Assembly (NCBI RefSeq): GCF_000002515.2
Contig: NC_006040.1
Coordinates: 1,638,728-1,702,727, forward strand
Reading direction: 5' to 3'
DNA from: Kluyveromyces lactis
Taxonomy: Eukaryota; Ascomycota; Saccharomycetes; Saccharomycetales; Saccharomycetaceae
DNA: 64,000 nt
The notes beneath the pieces are model-generated. The model searched no databases. It was not told where the DNA came from and saw only the letters and a program-made list of their open reading frames with translations. Shown here in pieces: positions 9,222 through 21,391 of the stretch (the first letter of the stretch is position 1; every line of letters begins with the position of its first letter). A program made the translations under genes and the position numbers.

Positions 9222-11444
9222 ATGGCAAAGAGGCATAAACATTATAATGCCAGAGGTGGTGGGAAGTCAAAAAGCAAGAAATCCAAGCCACATGGTGAAT
9301 CAAGGCAAAGAAAGAATCATAGGGGAGGTACCAGTATCAACAGGAATAGATCCGAGTTGTTACTAGGAGGTGGTGACCTGATGAATCCACATCAAGTTGA
9401 AGATTATTACTTTGGATCCACTGCAAAAAAGAGTTCATTAAGATCTGGTGGATTTAGGCCTGGAAGATTGACGGAAGCTGATGAACTCGATACTGGCAGG
9501 TTGCCATCAAGAAAACGTCCCGTGGAGTTTATCAAAGCAAAAGAACTCTATGATCCTTCTCATGACCTAATATTAAAATTGGTGAAAAAGAATCAACATT
9601 TTGACGAGCCAAACTCTGACGGTTACAACTCCTCGCAAAGCGTATCCCTGAGGGAGGAAGAGCAAGATGGTGAAGATGAACAACAAGACGTTGATACTCA
9701 GGAAATTCCAAGTAAAAACACAACTGTCAAGATACGATCTGATAATGTGGTTTCTGAAAATGGAGATTCGGAATCAAACAGTTCAGCGAACGACGCTGAA
9801 TTGTTCTATGTAGATATGGAAGGAGAAGAAAAGACTGCTGATAATTATATTAAAACTGTAGATGTTGATGTACAGGAACGGTCATTAAAGCTTAATGACT
9901 GTACCGAATTTCAACCGACATTGAGGGTAGGCAATGTGGAACTTAATCTCAAAGACGGGGGGTCTGGCTCTATTGAAGTTGATAAACCAAAGAGTTCATA
10001 CCATCCATTTCACAGCTATATTCAAAATGTGATGGAGAATGTACAAAATTATGACTCGGATGATGACTTTGATGAGAATGGAAATGACGTTGAACAGAGT
10101 TTTAGTATAAGTTCAGATTATGAATTTGAATCCTCGGAGGAACTAATAACAACAGGTGGTACGATCGAACAGTTTGATAGTTCAATGAAGTCGTTAACAA
10201 TTGAAGAAATTCCCGGGAAAACAATCACTGCATCACTTACAACAAAAGATATATCACAAGGAAATTCTGATAATAGCTCTGGCGATGAATCATTTGGATT
10301 CTGTGAGGATGATTTTGAAGGTTCGATAGGAAAAGTGTTTGTTTCCAATATTCGAATCGGAGCTGGGACTCATTCTTATCATGTCTCATGTCATGAAATA
10401 TACGGAGATAGTGAGCCTAGATGGGTAGATGATGAAATGATGAATGAAATAATTGCCGAAATGGGCTTACCTGAACACCGATTTAGAGCTTATTACAAAC
10501 ATCTACACAAGTCATTCATTGAAGAAGAGGAAGAGCCAGAGGAATATGCTGATATCCCCTTTGATGATGATGACAGTGATGATTCTACTGCGGATCAATG
10601 CGAACCTTTCGCCGAAGATGATCTCGGTGAAGATCTTGATGATCTCGTGTCTTACGCTCTAAAATACAATAAGCAGCGAAAAATTGAATACCATACTACT
10701 TCATTGGATATTAGGGGGAAAGGAAGAAACAAGCATTTAATATTCGATCAAACAGCAGGAATGGACGAAGACATCAAGCTCATGCTTCAAAATAAGTTTG
10801 CCACAAGACAAATAAACAAAACCAAAAAAAGAAGAGCAAAAGAAGATTTCTTGTCTCAGTCACATGCAAGCTCTACAGATCTTTTAATGAAATATCCTTA
10901 CGGTCTACACATTCAAAATATAAAAGACGAATTTGATGCGTTTTACCGTAACGATCGTCAATCCATTACATTCCCACCTTTGGATCCCCACGGTAACAAA
11001 ATCATCGGCAAATTTGCATACAATTATTTTATGAAGGCTTCCAATATTGGTAAAGGAAAATCGACCAAGGTTTACGTTGAGAAAACCAAAAAGACAAGGT
11101 TCAATAAACCAGCATATCACATTATCAGCCAATTACTCAGAAAACGACCTGTATTTATGAGAATAGATCAAAAAGCTCCGACTGACACACAATCCACGTT
11201 CAACCGTACTGTTCGCTTGAAAGTTTCTAAAGAAAACTTCAATATTAGTGAAGGGCAAATTGTGGGTGAAGATGCACCAGAAATTGGGATTGACAATATT
11301 GGAAGAAGAATGCTTGAAAAGCTAGGATGGAATATCGGACAAGGGCTCGGTGCCCACGGTAATCAAGGAATTAACGAACCAATCTTGGCCAAGGTGAAGA
11401 AGAACAAATCAGGTTTACGCCATACCTCTGAAAATCAACAATGA
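9222..11444 (+). CDS. SQS1: G-patch protein Sqs1 (Prp43 cofactor)
   Basis: Sqs1/Pfa1 is a G-patch activator of the DEAH helicase Prp43 in ribosome assembly and splicing. The 740-residue protein starts MAKRHKHYNARGGGKSKSK, a basic N-terminus shared with the yeast orthologue (767 residues). The middle is very acidic and Ser/Asp/Glu-rich. An R3H-like region lies around residues 575-650. The C-terminal G-patch runs from about residue 690 (IDNIGRRMLEKLGWNIGQGL then GAHGNQGINEPI). The frame is open two codons further up to a GTG; the ATG at 9222 is chosen. It shares the ATG4 promoter. Confidence 0.93.
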   Translation: MAKRHKHYNARGGGKSKSKKSKPHGESRQRKNHRGGTSINRNRSELLLGGGDLMNPHQVEDYYFGSTAKKSSLRSGGFRPGRLTEADELDTGRLPSRKRPVEFIKAKELYDPSHDLILKLVKKNQHFDEPNSDGYNSSQSVSLREEEQDGEDEQQDVDTQEIPSKNTTVKIRSDNVVSENGDSESNSSANDAELFYVDMEGEEKTADNYIKTVDVDVQERSLKLNDCTEFQPTLRVGNVELNLKDGGSGSIEVDKPKSSYHPFHSYIQNVMENVQNYDSDDDFDENGNDVEQSFSISSDYEFESSEELITTGGTIEQFDSSMKSLTIEEIPGKTITASLTTKDISQGNSDNSSGDESFGFCEDDFEGSIGKVFVSNIRIGAGTHSYHVSCHEIYGDSEPRWVDDEMMNEIIAEMGLPEHRFRAYYKHLHKSFIEEEEEPEEYADIPFDDDDSDDSTADQCEPFAEDDLGEDLDDLVSYALKYNKQRKIEYHTTSLDIRGKGRNKHLIFDQTAGMDEDIKLMLQNKFATRQINKTKKRRAKEDFLSQSHASSTDLLMKYPYGLHIQNIKDEFDAFYRNDRQSITFPPLDPHGNKIIGKFAYNYFMKASNIGKGKSTKVYVEKTKKTRFNKPAYHIISQLLRKRPVFMRIDQKAPTDTQSTFNRTVRLKVSKENFNISEGQIVGEDAPEIGIDNIGRRMLEKLGWNIGQGLGAHGNQGINEPILAKVKKNKSGLRHTSENQQ

Positions 11445-11856
11445 CGGTAAAATACTGCATTGTCTTGTTCGACAACGCTGTTGAAAGACTGTGTTTCTTG
11501 ATAAGTGTATAACTACATATACATATAGAGTATAATTGAATGCCCTTGGCCAGTATGGTCTATTTTTTTAACAATATCTAGAAAAGCGTGCACGTATGCC
11601 GTATCTTCAAAAGTTATGTTCGGTGAAAACCCTGGGAGCGTTTTGTCCGATCCCAAAAACTAATTTTTAGATTGATGTCGTTTTATTATATTAACCACAA
11701 ACACGATTTTTAACAATGCCATGATAAAAGTACCAAAAAAATAAAACGTAAACAAACATAGATGAGCAGCAATCGATATTAATAAAAGATTGCTTGAAAA
11801 CTAGAGCAGTTCGTCGAATATTAAGCACAGCCACATACTGAGACATTGAGTCCGCA
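11445..11856. other. SQS1-CNM67 spacer
   Basis: SQS1 3' region followed by the CNM67 promoter, both on the plus strand. AT-rich; nothing beyond ordinary promoter sequence was recognised. Confidence 0.4.
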
Positions 11857-14121
11857 ATGCTTTCTCCAACAGGAAAAAGAAGAGGATCTTTCATTGGAAA
11901 CCAAACAGACGCCAAACAAGAAGAAAAGTTTGATTATACAGATAGTGAATTTGATTTAACGGTCGATAAGCAATCTTCTCAATCTCCGCTCAAATTTCAT
12001 GATTTTATGGACAGACTAGTCGGAAAGAACAAGTTACTTGCTCAAGCGGAACAGTACGATAAAGCGAGAGGTGTAATCATCCCAAAAAATGATAGCTCGT
12101 TTGAGAATGAGAACAATGTGCAGGATTCAAAGAGCGAAGGAAGAGTGCAGGTTGATTCACCAATATTGAAGGAACAAGATCTGAATAAAGCATCAGAATC
12201 TAACCTGAGTGAGCGGAGGATAACATCGGTCGAATATCCCAAATTGAATAAGCAAATGCAATTTCATGATTCTGCAGCACAAGTGTCTGCGATGCCGTAT
12301 ATGCCAAATCCTAAAGGCACAACCATTGAAGAACACCTGCTGGTTCAATCAACTCCACTATCAAAAATTAAACAGCATAACGTTAATGGAAAAAACTCTT
12401 CTACGTCTCAACCTAAGGATCTGCTGAAAGAAAAATTCCAAGATTCTCGAAAGCAGTCGTTAAATGATCATGATCCACCAACAACAACAGAACTCAAAAC
12501 CACAGAACTTAGAGATGAGCTAACAAAATTCAAAGAGGAACTAGATGGTATAAATAGAGTAAGAAATGAACAAGAACAGGAGTTACGTGTTTTAAAAGAC
12601 TCTTCAAACAAAAAGGATAAAGAACTCGCTCAATTAAAGAGAGAATATAATGATCTGATCAATTCCGTCGATGAAGCAAAGATTCGAGCACAAAAAACTG
12701 AGAAAGAGTTTCAAACTAAGATACAGAATTTAACTGATGAATTACTGAAGAAGGAAAAGTCCCATACAGTTACAGTTAAAAAGTTGAAGGCTGAATTGAA
12801 GTCCACAAAAGAATTACAAGCTGGTCTTGTAGAAAAAGCATCCATGCAGAAGCTCCAAGAAGACATGGAAGAAAGGCTAAATAGTTTATCAGATGTTGTG
12901 AAGTCTAGAGATAGCACAATAAATGATCTCACGGCTAAATTGAAAAGCGCTGATGCTGAGCAGGAACAATTGTCTTTACAACTTTTGGAATCGAAAACTC
13001 TAGTGGAACAACTAAACAGTAAGCTAGAATCAAAACTAACAGTTGAAGCGGAGGTTTCGGATTTGAAATCCAAATTAGCCACAGCAAATAATGAGAACTC
13101 TGTTTTACTCCAATATATCGCAAACTTCACTCTATTCAAGGTCAAGGTTGGTGAGTTTCTAATATCCCAGATTGGTAGAAAAAAATCACAAGAAACTTGC
13201 GAAAAGTGGCTCAAGTCTCAACATATAATTGGATACAAGACTGAGAACGAGGAAGAATCATTTACGTCATTGAAAAACTTGGTGGAGAGAGATTTAAAAC
13301 CAACTTTGGAAGAAAAGTCAAGCCGTATATCATATTTGGAAAAAGAAGTAGGGGATAAGAATTCAAAAATTACTGAACTCTTGGACAAAGTAACTGATGT
13401 TCAACAGTCAAGAGAGGAACTTATATCCTTACGTGATCAATTGACTTCGGAAGTAACTTCTTTGAAATCTCAAATTTGCTCCTCCGAAATAACTGCAAAG
13501 GAAAATGCTTTCAAAGATCTAACTGAACAAAACCTAAAATTATTGGAAAAGATGAATGTTGTCAATGATGAAGTAGCAACAATTCTAATGAAATTGAAGA
13601 CTGAATCAGCTTCGCTTCAGAAAGAAAAGGAACTCTCGGCCAATATGAAATCCACCATTTCACATTTGGAGAGTTCTCTATCAAAAATACGAAAATCATA
13701 TGAAAAGGTAAAAGGAAACGCGGCTGACAAAATTACACCAGATACACTAATGAAAATACATACACACATGAATAAGGAATCTTATGAAAACTTAGAATTG
13801 GATACGATTGATAACCTAAATCTTGTCGAGTGTCAAAATACAATCAAAAATATTGTTGCAATCCTTGATATATCCTACTCCAAGTTGTCCTCTAAACTTC
13901 CGTTAGTAAACATTATGTTGCGTTATGAAAAAACTATGTTATTCCATTTTGCGAACAAAGTGCATAACTTGCTATTCCACCAGGAAATCGATTTCAAGAC
14001 GTTTACTAAAAAGGCTCTTGAGAACTATTGGACCCATAGGAATGCAAAAGAAATACAGCATCCGTTAGAACAGTGTTTAAAAGATTTATACAAGTCAGTT
14101 AGCGAAAAGTTACTTGTGTAG
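11857..14121 (+). CDS. CNM67: Spindle pole body coiled-coil protein Cnm67 (single ancestor of Cnm67/Ady3)
   Basis: Cnm67 is the spacer protein of the spindle pole body outer plaque. The 754-residue product has a Ser/Lys/Glu-rich, probably unstructured N-terminal 200 residues, then long heptad-repeat coiled coil from about 215 to 640 with few breaks. A compact C-terminal domain follows, containing MHTHM-type and WTHRNAKEIQHPLEQCLKDL sequence, and resembles the Cnm67 anchoring domain. It is longer than S. cerevisiae Cnm67 (581) and nearer Ady3 (790). In S. cerevisiae CNM67 (YNL225C) and ADY3 (YDL239C) are whole-genome-duplication partners; the single gene here stands for both. Assignment rests on position plus architecture because coiled coils align poorly. 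Confidence 0.85.
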   Translation: MLSPTGKRRGSFIGNQTDAKQEEKFDYTDSEFDLTVDKQSSQSPLKFHDFMDRLVGKNKLLAQAEQYDKARGVIIPKNDSSFENENNVQDSKSEGRVQVDSPILKEQDLNKASESNLSERRITSVEYPKLNKQMQFHDSAAQVSAMPYMPNPKGTTIEEHLLVQSTPLSKIKQHNVNGKNSSTSQPKDLLKEKFQDSRKQSLNDHDPPTTTELKTTELRDELTKFKEELDGINRVRNEQEQELRVLKDSSNKKDKELAQLKREYNDLINSVDEAKIRAQKTEKEFQTKIQNLTDELLKKEKSHTVTVKKLKAELKSTKELQAGLVEKASMQKLQEDMEERLNSLSDVVKSRDSTINDLTAKLKSADAEQEQLSLQLLESKTLVEQLNSKLESKLTVEAEVSDLKSKLATANNENSVLLQYIANFTLFKVKVGEFLISQIGRKKSQETCEKWLKSQHIIGYKTENEEESFTSLKNLVERDLKPTLEEKSSRISYLEKEVGDKNSKITELLDKVTDVQQSREELISLRDQLTSEVTSLKSQICSSEITAKENAFKDLTEQNLKLLEKMNVVNDEVATILMKLKTESASLQKEKELSANMKSTISHLESSLSKIRKSYEKVKGNAADKITPDTLMKIHTHMNKESYENLELDTIDNLNLVECQNTIKNIVAILDISYSKLSSKLPLVNIMLRYEKTMLFHFANKVHNLLFHQEIDFKTFTKKALENYWTHRNAKEIQHPLEQCLKDLYKSVSEKLLV

Positions 14122-14368
14122 TTAGTTTCAATGTTTTCAAACTTCATTTTTAGCATTTTGTCATGGTAAAATTTGACACTTCACATTTTCTATATTATTA
14201 TCATTTACTTAATTATTTTTCACTTTCATTGAACAATACAACGGGAAATTCTGTAAGATAGATACGCGAAGACTTCATGAAAAAGCATTTAAACAATACA
14301 GAGTATAAGAACCACATCAACGATTCAATAGCGCAATTCGTAATAGTCAGATTCCAAAGCTAATAGAG

Positions 14369-16231
14369 ATGAAGACATGTTATTATGACCTTCTTGATGT
14401 CAAATCAGATGCAACCGATACCGATCTAAAACGAGCGTACCGTAAAAAAGCATTATTGTACCATCCTGATAAGAACAGAAACAATATAGAAGAGGCTACA
14501 GAAGTATTTGCCCAAATAAGAGCTGCATACGAAGTATTATCAGATGCCCAAGAAAGAGCGTGGTACGATGCACACAAGGACCAAATCTTAAATGATTCAA
14601 TAGATGATGCTTACGATTCTGATGGCTCTAACGTTGTGGATAGCTCAGTGACAGGAGTAACAACTGAAGAACTATTGAAATTCTTTGACGGTGGAATGTA
14701 CAGTCGAATCGATGATTCTCCAGCAGGGTTATATCAGATTGGTGGTAAAATATTCGCAAAATTAGCAGGCGATGAGGTAAGAAATGGACGAAAACTTGGA
14801 ATGGCAGCGTTCAAAGATGTTGTCGATGATACTGTGGATGCCGATATTGTTTCCATCGGATATGTTAATTCTATGGAAAAATACAAGGAATCAAATTTAC
14901 TTCTGCCAACTTTTGGCTATTCGGGTACAAGTTATCAGGAAGTAAAAGTATTCTACAAGAAATGGGGCAATTTTAGTACCGTTAAATCTTTTAGTTGGAA
15001 GGATGAATACATGTATTCAAGGAACTACGATAGGAGGACGAAAAGGGAAATTAATAAGAGGAATGAGAAGCTTAGAACTCAAGCTCGCAGTGAATATAAT
15101 AAGACTGTAAAGAGATTCGTCACTTTCATCAAGAAATTTGACAAAAGAATGAAAGAAGGAGCGAGAAAGCAAGAAGAAGAAAAGAAGTTAAGACTCCAAA
15201 ATGCCTTGAAAAGCCAAATAAGCAAGGACAAAGACGTAGAAATGTCAAAAAAACAGGCAGATTTTGCTTTGCAAGACTGGCAAACTATTGATCACAACCG
15301 ATTACAGGAGATTGACGAATATTACCTATCCAAAGATCAAAAGAAAGCGCCAACGGATGGCGAGCATCATATCAATAATGACCTTGAGGATGTTCTAATC
15401 TATGAATGTTTTATCTGTAACAAGAATTTTAAGTCCGAGAAACAACTAGAGAATCATACCAATACAAAACTGCACAGGAAACTGCTGCGTCAACTACAAT
15501 GGGAAATGAAACAGGAGAGTATCGCACTTGGGCTAGACAACATATCTGATGTGGATGAATTCAAGTCAGCATCAGAAACCTATTCAGATAATGAAACTAG
15601 TGGAAGCATACATCTATCCTCCCCTGATGAATTTGAAGAAATCGAGGAAAGCGACACATTTTCATTTTCTGATATAGATGCGGAATTGAAAAAAATTGAC
15701 GAAGATCTTGACGCATTGAACTCAACTGAGTCGAATATAAACAATTTTATGTTAGAAACTTCTGAAGATGATAAACAGATTTCAGATGTTGAATATATCA
15801 TTGACGATGAAGTAGATGAAAATATATCACAAAAGGTAGAAACAAATAATGCTACTCAAGTTTCCAAGAATGAAAATCAAAATAAAGACACAGAGCCCAA
15901 GGATGATTTAGCAATGCTTCTAGAATCCTTGAAGAAAGACAACGCAGATACTTCATGGGAACCTAAAAAGAAGAACAATGGTAAAAAAAATAAAAGCAGA
16001 AAAAAGCAGACGAACTCAACAACACAAATAGATTCAAACACCACTTCCGGGAACAATGCCGAGAATAAAATTTCGGCAGACATTGATAGTTTCATATGCT
16101 CAACATGTGGTGTTAAGTTTGATACTCGAAACAAAATGTTCAAGCACTTAGATTCCACAAACCATGCAGCCCCACTGTCGACTAATAAGAAAGGATCCAA
16201 GAAGCGGAATATCAGGAACAACAGTAAGTAA
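14369..16231 (+). CDS. JJJ1: J-domain protein Jjj1, cytosolic 60S biogenesis co-chaperone
   Basis: Jjj1 stimulates Ssa Hsp70 to release the Arx1 shuttling factor from pre-60S ribosomes with Rei1. The 620-residue protein (590 in S. cerevisiae) has an N-terminal J domain (1-70) with the HPD motif at 32-34 in YHPDKNRN. The Jjj1-specific middle region contains [17 protein letters not shown] (about 194-210), and a charged helical stretch covers 220-300. Two C2H2 zinc fingers of the dsRNA-binding/JAZ type lie at about 347-369 (CFICNKNF...H...H) and 574-599 (CSTCGVKF...H...H). The tail is highly basic. Confidence 0.96.
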   Translation: MKTCYYDLLDVKSDATDTDLKRAYRKKALLYHPDKNRNNIEEATEVFAQIRAAYEVLSDAQERAWYDAHKDQILNDSIDDAYDSDGSNVVDSSVTGVTTEELLKFFDGGMYSRIDDSPAGLYQIGGKIFAKLAGDEVRNGRKLGMAAFKDVVDDTVDADIVSIGYVNSMEKYKESNLLLPTFGYSGTSYQEVKVFYKKWGNFSTVKSFSWKDEYMYSRNYDRRTKREINKRNEKLRTQARSEYNKTVKRFVTFIKKFDKRMKEGARKQEEEKKLRLQNALKSQISKDKDVEMSKKQADFALQDWQTIDHNRLQEIDEYYLSKDQKKAPTDGEHHINNDLEDVLIYECFICNKNFKSEKQLENHTNTKLHRKLLRQLQWEMKQESIALGLDNISDVDEFKSASETYSDNETSGSIHLSSPDEFEEIEESDTFSFSDIDAELKKIDEDLDALNSTESNINNFMLETSEDDKQISDVEYIIDDEVDENISQKVETNNATQVSKNENQNKDTEPKDDLAMLLESLKKDNADTSWEPKKKNNGKKNKSRKKQTNSTTQIDSNTTSGNNAENKISADIDSFICSTCGVKFDTRNKMFKHLDSTNHAAPLSTNKKGSKKRNIRNNSK

Positions 16232-16818
16232 AAAAGAATGTCAATATCACAACCTTATCCATATTTTCTATGTAGATAGCAATTACATAAACTGGTCCTC
16301 GCTTGCCATGCGTTAGACGTATGCTCAGAGCGTCCATCCACTGGAGTTAGCAGTACTTCGCTCTAGCTGAGACTTTCTTACCCGGATACGTACGTAACGA
16401 CAACGCCTTTCCTTGGTGACTTATCTAAGAAAAGTTTTCCTTTTTTTTTCTCGTCGGAAGTTCTCGTTACAATACCGATGCACACGCAGACAGACCCACC
16501 GAAGAATTGGAAATGAAAATGACCAGAATGGTGAAAAGCTAAAAAAACAATAGAAGAAAAAATAATGGAGCTGAATGTTAAATTTGGCTGACATAGATAA
16601 ACTTCGGAACGCTTTCATTCGTTCATATGGGAAGTATCTGACCGATTACAAATCTAGTGTGGTTGATAACGGTACAAAATCAGCTGTAGCGAATTATTTC
16701 ATATTTAGTATAGCGTTTCAGAGCTAGCAGAGAGTTTACTTTTGAACAGAGAGTTTCGTCTTCCTTTTTGGCATCGCAAGAGTATTCATAAGAAAGAGGA
16801 TACAATTTTGAAAGCGAA
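16232..16818. promoter_or_regulatory. JJJ1-URE2 spacer with URE2 promoter
   Basis: Contains a Reb1-type TTACCCGG at 16378-16385, about 440 bp upstream of URE2, and a T-tract near 16440. The spacing is long for a promoter, but I see no RNA gene in it. Confidence 0.45.
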
Positions 16819-17988
16819 ATGCAACAAGATATGCAAAATGGTGGACCAGGGAACACCATCTCCAATCTATCTTCGGCGCTTCGTCAAGTGAATCTGGGCA
16901 ACAGTAACACCACCACTGATCAGAGTAATATTTCCATTGATTTCAATCAGCAACAGTTATTGGAAGAAGCGAACCAAGGTTCCATTAACGCTTATAACGC
17001 TCAGCAGCAACAGCAAGAACATCTACAACAACAAGCACAGCAACAACAGTTACATATGCAACAACTGCAGCAAGCGCAACAGCAACAGGCACAGCAACAA
17101 GCACATCAGCAACAACAGCAAGTACATCAGGTTCAACACCAACATGTACAGCAAGACCACATGCCAATAGGACAGTCACAACAGCAAGCGATGTATCAGG
17201 GTCCAAATCCGATTGACAGCTCTAGAATTACTAAGTTTTTTCAGAATCAACCTATGGAAGGTTACACTCTATTCTCGCATAGATCGGCACCGAATGGGTT
17301 CAAAGTGGCAATTGTATTAAGCGAATTAAATATGCATTACAACACAATCTTTTTAGATTTCAACCTTGGAGAGCATAGGGCACCTGAATTTGTTGCCATA
17401 AATCCGAATGCTCGAGTCCCTGCCCTCATTGATCATAACATGGAAAACTTATCGATTTGGGAATCAGGTGCAATAATTCTCCACGTTGTAAATAAGCACT
17501 ACAAGGAAACAGGCAATCCATTGCTTTGGTCTGACAGTCTTGCAGATCAAGCTCAAATAAATGCGTGGTTGTTCTTTCAAACATCAGGTCACGCTCCTAT
17601 GATTGGACAGGCATTGCATTTCAGATACTTCCATTCCCAAAAGGTAAAGAGTGCTGTTGATCGGTATACCGACGAGGTTAGAAGAGTATATGGTGTGGTG
17701 GAAATGGCATTGGCCGAAAGAAGAGAAGCCTTGATCATGGATCTAGATTCAGAGAATGCGGCTGCCTACAGCGCAGGTACTACTCCTTTATCTCAAAGTA
17801 GATTCTTTGATTATCCTGTATGGCTTGTTGGTGACAAAATCACTGTGGCAGATTTATCATTTGTACCATGGAATAATGTTGTGGATAGAATCGGAATTAA
17901 CATCAAAGTCGAATTCCCAGAAGTCTACAAATGGACTAAACACATGATGAGAAGACCGGCAGTTATTAAAGCATTACGCGGAGAGTAG
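16819..17988 (+). CDS. URE2: Nitrogen catabolite repression regulator Ure2 (GST fold)
   Basis: Ure2 holds GATA activators (Gln3/Gat1) in the cytoplasm under good nitrogen supply and has glutathione peroxidase activity. The 389-residue protein has two parts. Residues 1-130 are low complexity, with a glutamine-rich segment (43-123) in place of the Asn-rich prion domain of S. cerevisiae; the short NTISNLSSALRQVNLGN block near the start is shared. Residues 133-389 are the GST-like domain (SRITKFFQNQP, EGYTLFSHRSAPNG, FLDFNLGEHRAPEF, FQTSGHAPMIGQALHFRYFH, ending MRRPAVIKALRGE), nearly identical to other yeasts and including the Ure2-specific cap insertion around 285-315. K. lactis Ure2 is likewise Gln-rich as I recall. 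Confidence 0.97.
   Translation: MQQDMQNGGPGNTISNLSSALRQVNLGNSNTTTDQSNISIDFNQQQLLEEANQGSINAYNAQQQQQEHLQQQAQQQQLHMQQLQQAQQQQAQQQAHQQQQQVHQVQHQHVQQDHMPIGQSQQQAMYQGPNPIDSSRITKFFQNQPMEGYTLFSHRSAPNGFKVAIVLSELNMHYNTIFLDFNLGEHRAPEFVAINPNARVPALIDHNMENLSIWESGAIILHVVNKHYKETGNPLLWSDSLADQAQINAWLFFQTSGHAPMIGQALHFRYFHSQKVKSAVDRYTDEVRRVYGVVEMALAERREALIMDLDSENAAAYSAGTTPLSQSRFFDYPVWLVGDKITVADLSFVPWNNVVDRIGINIKVEFPEVYKWTKHMMRRPAVIKALRGE
16945..17187 (+). repeat. CAG/CAA repeat coding the Ure2 glutamine-rich tract
   Basis: Interrupted CAA/CAG codons encode about 80 residues that are over half Gln, broken by His, Ala, Leu and Val. Mixed CAA/CAG use and interruptions suggest a stable but length-variable tract. 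Confidence 0.85.
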
Positions 17989-18394
17989 ATTATATAGCCT
18001 CATATAGATTCATGAATACAATGATAACCTCGCTTGAAAATGTAACAATCTCTGTCATTTATATTCATACACAATACCCGTAGTCTTGAGAGCATCAAGG
18101 TAGTATTAGACACATTTACAATTAGTTGAGGAATGTTGTGGAGTACTGTGCCCCTGCATGCCTTTCAGGTAAATGTTTCCGTGAACATCCTTCATACCTT
18201 TTTTTTTTTTTTCATTTTTAGATATATAAAAATAAAAAGTTGACTTTGGCTAGGGAATCACTCGCTTGCTCTACGTTTCGAAGCAGAACTGTCGATGGAA
18301 GAGGTTACGGAGACATGAATTATCAGCGTAGTGTTTAGCCATAAACCGCAGAAAACAAATTCCAATATATTTAAATAATCCACATGGTTTCAGT
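17989..18394. other. URE2-ELA1 spacer
   Basis: URE2 3' end and ELA1 promoter, both plus strand. A long T-tract lies near 18199-18212, followed at about 18224-18240 by an ATATAAAAATAAAAAG TATA-like run. Nothing else was recognised. Confidence 0.4.
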
Positions 18395-19339
18395 ATGAGT
18401 GGACGTTTGCTTACATTAGAGGAAATATGTGTCATCACATTACTTCGACATCACACTTTAATTGAAGACATCAGTTATATTCCCTATAGGCTAATTAAAA
18501 GTGTCTTATCTAAATTGAAAGTGGATCAACTCACGAAATTAGAACAGACTAATCCCTTGATTATCTTTGAAGACGATGAAATCTGGTGCGATTTAATCAG
18601 AAGAGACGTCGATCCAACGTTTAGTTATCAATACACAAACAAGAAGAATGAGATACTTCAATATTTTAAACGTGTGATAACGAACTACACAGGCACAAGT
18701 ACATACAAAAATATTGATACGGAGACGCTAAAGAATTTTGTACGACCAATAGTGACAAAGAACGATAGAGGCCTTTATCGGGTTCCTTGTCGACTAGTTT
18801 ATGAAAAAATGAGGGAAGAGATTTTAGAGAAGGATAAAAGAATCGCTGCCAAGGTAAGAGAAACAACAAAAAGGATTCAACAAGAGAAAAATAAGATTCA
18901 GATCACTGCAATGGTTGAGCCTGTTTCTGGCGTTTCCAGTAGGCTTAGGAACAAGTTTTTAGAATCCAAATCTAAAGTATTTGTTGATTCTTTAAGGGAG
19001 TCTCAAAAGAGGCGACAGCATTTCAAGAAAAATATAGTAAATATAGAGAAAAGAGTAGTGGAAAGGCTTGCATTTGGGGGACAAGCGGGTGTATCTCCTT
19101 CTAGTACACGCTGTAATGATGTAACTGATAATGTTCGCCCTCAACCAGTGTCGATTCCACAGAAAGAAAATCAGTCAGCATCGGCTGAAGCAGATAAGAA
19201 AACTACAATGATTGCACAGCATTCCCTGCCACAGAAGAGACCAATTGAAGATCCTCCTAAAAGGAAGAAATCTCGGTTGTTCGGAACATCTAGCGTCTCT
19301 TCATCAGGTAGCTGTAACATATACATCCATCAGCGGTAG
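18395..19339 (+). CDS. ELA1: Elongin A (Ela1)
   Basis: Ela1 pairs with elongin C (Elc1) and Cul3 in a ubiquitin ligase that polyubiquitylates stalled RNA polymerase II. The 314-residue protein is somewhat short (379 in S. cerevisiae). The elongin-A N-terminal domain with its F-box/BC-box-like part is visible at about 3-75 (LLTLEEICVITLLRHH, YIPYRLIKSVLSKL, then LTKLEQTNPLI and DEIWCDLIRRDV). A helical, basic middle carries TKRIQQEKNKIQITAM. The Ser/Lys-rich C-terminus ends in KKSRLFGTSSVSSS, typical of the orthologue. Position next to URE2 supports the call. Confidence 0.9.
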   Translation: MSGRLLTLEEICVITLLRHHTLIEDISYIPYRLIKSVLSKLKVDQLTKLEQTNPLIIFEDDEIWCDLIRRDVDPTFSYQYTNKKNEILQYFKRVITNYTGTSTYKNIDTETLKNFVRPIVTKNDRGLYRVPCRLVYEKMREEILEKDKRIAAKVRETTKRIQQEKNKIQITAMVEPVSGVSSRLRNKFLESKSKVFVDSLRESQKRRQHFKKNIVNIEKRVVERLAFGGQAGVSPSSTRCNDVTDNVRPQPVSIPQKENQSASAEADKKTTMIAQHSLPQKRPIEDPPKRKKSRLFGTSSVSSSGSCNIYIHQR

Positions 19340-20154
19340 ATGCTCGTCAATTACAGCCGCCTGGAATGCATTATCTGTTTCAAGTAAAGTAGATGGAAGA
19401 ACTAGCGCTTAATCACATTTTTTAGAATTGTTGTTGTAACAATATTTAACATGTTCATTCTCGGATTGGCCACAAGTTGCTATCTGATAGTATATCATAT
19501 ATGTAAACAGCTTTTTTTCGGAGAAATGCATCATCTACTAAAGACAGAGCTCAGCGTACAGAGTTTTACACTGTATATGAACAGTTTCAGATATAGAGCA
19601 ATCTGCTTCTTGCACTGTACACTCTGCAGCCTTTCCGGTCACTGTCCAGATCTTATTAATGCGATCATGTAGTTTATCGTGATGACAACTATCGGATGGC
19701 TTCTTAATCGCGAAATTGTTTCGGCCCAAGCGATGCGATGGGAACAAAAAGTAAAAAAAAAACGTCAAATGTTCAAAATCTGATTTTTTACGGGTTTACG
19801 AGGTTAATGAATTTGTAAGAGTATTAATGCGCGGAAACTACGTATCTTTAATTTGGCGTATATATATATAAATGTAAAATTAATTATTAGAAGATAGTTT
19901 ATTTAATGAGGTTGCATTCAGGCTAGATATTTGAATTTTGGATAAATATTGAACAGGTACACTTAAAGCTAAACACGCAGGAGAGCCAAATATACCTTTC
20001 AGGGGTACAGTGAAAATATAAAGATCTTATACGTTTTTTTTTTTTGGTGTGCAAATCTGATTGAATAGGATTATTGATCAATAGAATCAAACATCCGCAG
20101 AATAAGATAGAATCAGAATAGGATTAACATCGCTACTACTGTTTTACATTCATT
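19340..20154. other. ELA1-PDR16 spacer
   Basis: 815 bp with no convincing gene. A GTGATGA at 19679 and a CTGA at 19780 mimic C/D snoRNA boxes but lack a closing stem. A one-mismatch Pdr1-type element TCCGCAGA lies at 20094-20101, 54 bp upstream of PDR16, which is a Pdr1 target in S. cerevisiae. A T-tract lies at about 20035-20045. Confidence 0.4.
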
Positions 20155-21191
<1,037 letters not shown>

Positions 21192-21391
21192 AAGTCCAAC
21201 TAACTTTTCTGATAATAACATATGATATTCAGGCGTTGAATTCACAATGATCTTAGTAGAAACTTCCTCAATATTCCCAATATGCGTGAAGCCTAATACG
21301 AAACTAATGTAAATGTAAATGAAAGTTGTAAATGTATGTATGTGAAGGTACCTATAGACTTGAACAAAAAGCTTGTTGTGTTCCGACTATA

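Noticed and set aside
19675-19785. Possible C/D-box snoRNA (GTGATGA at 19679, CTGA at 19780)
   Set aside because: No terminal stem closes the boxes and no clear guide region is seen.
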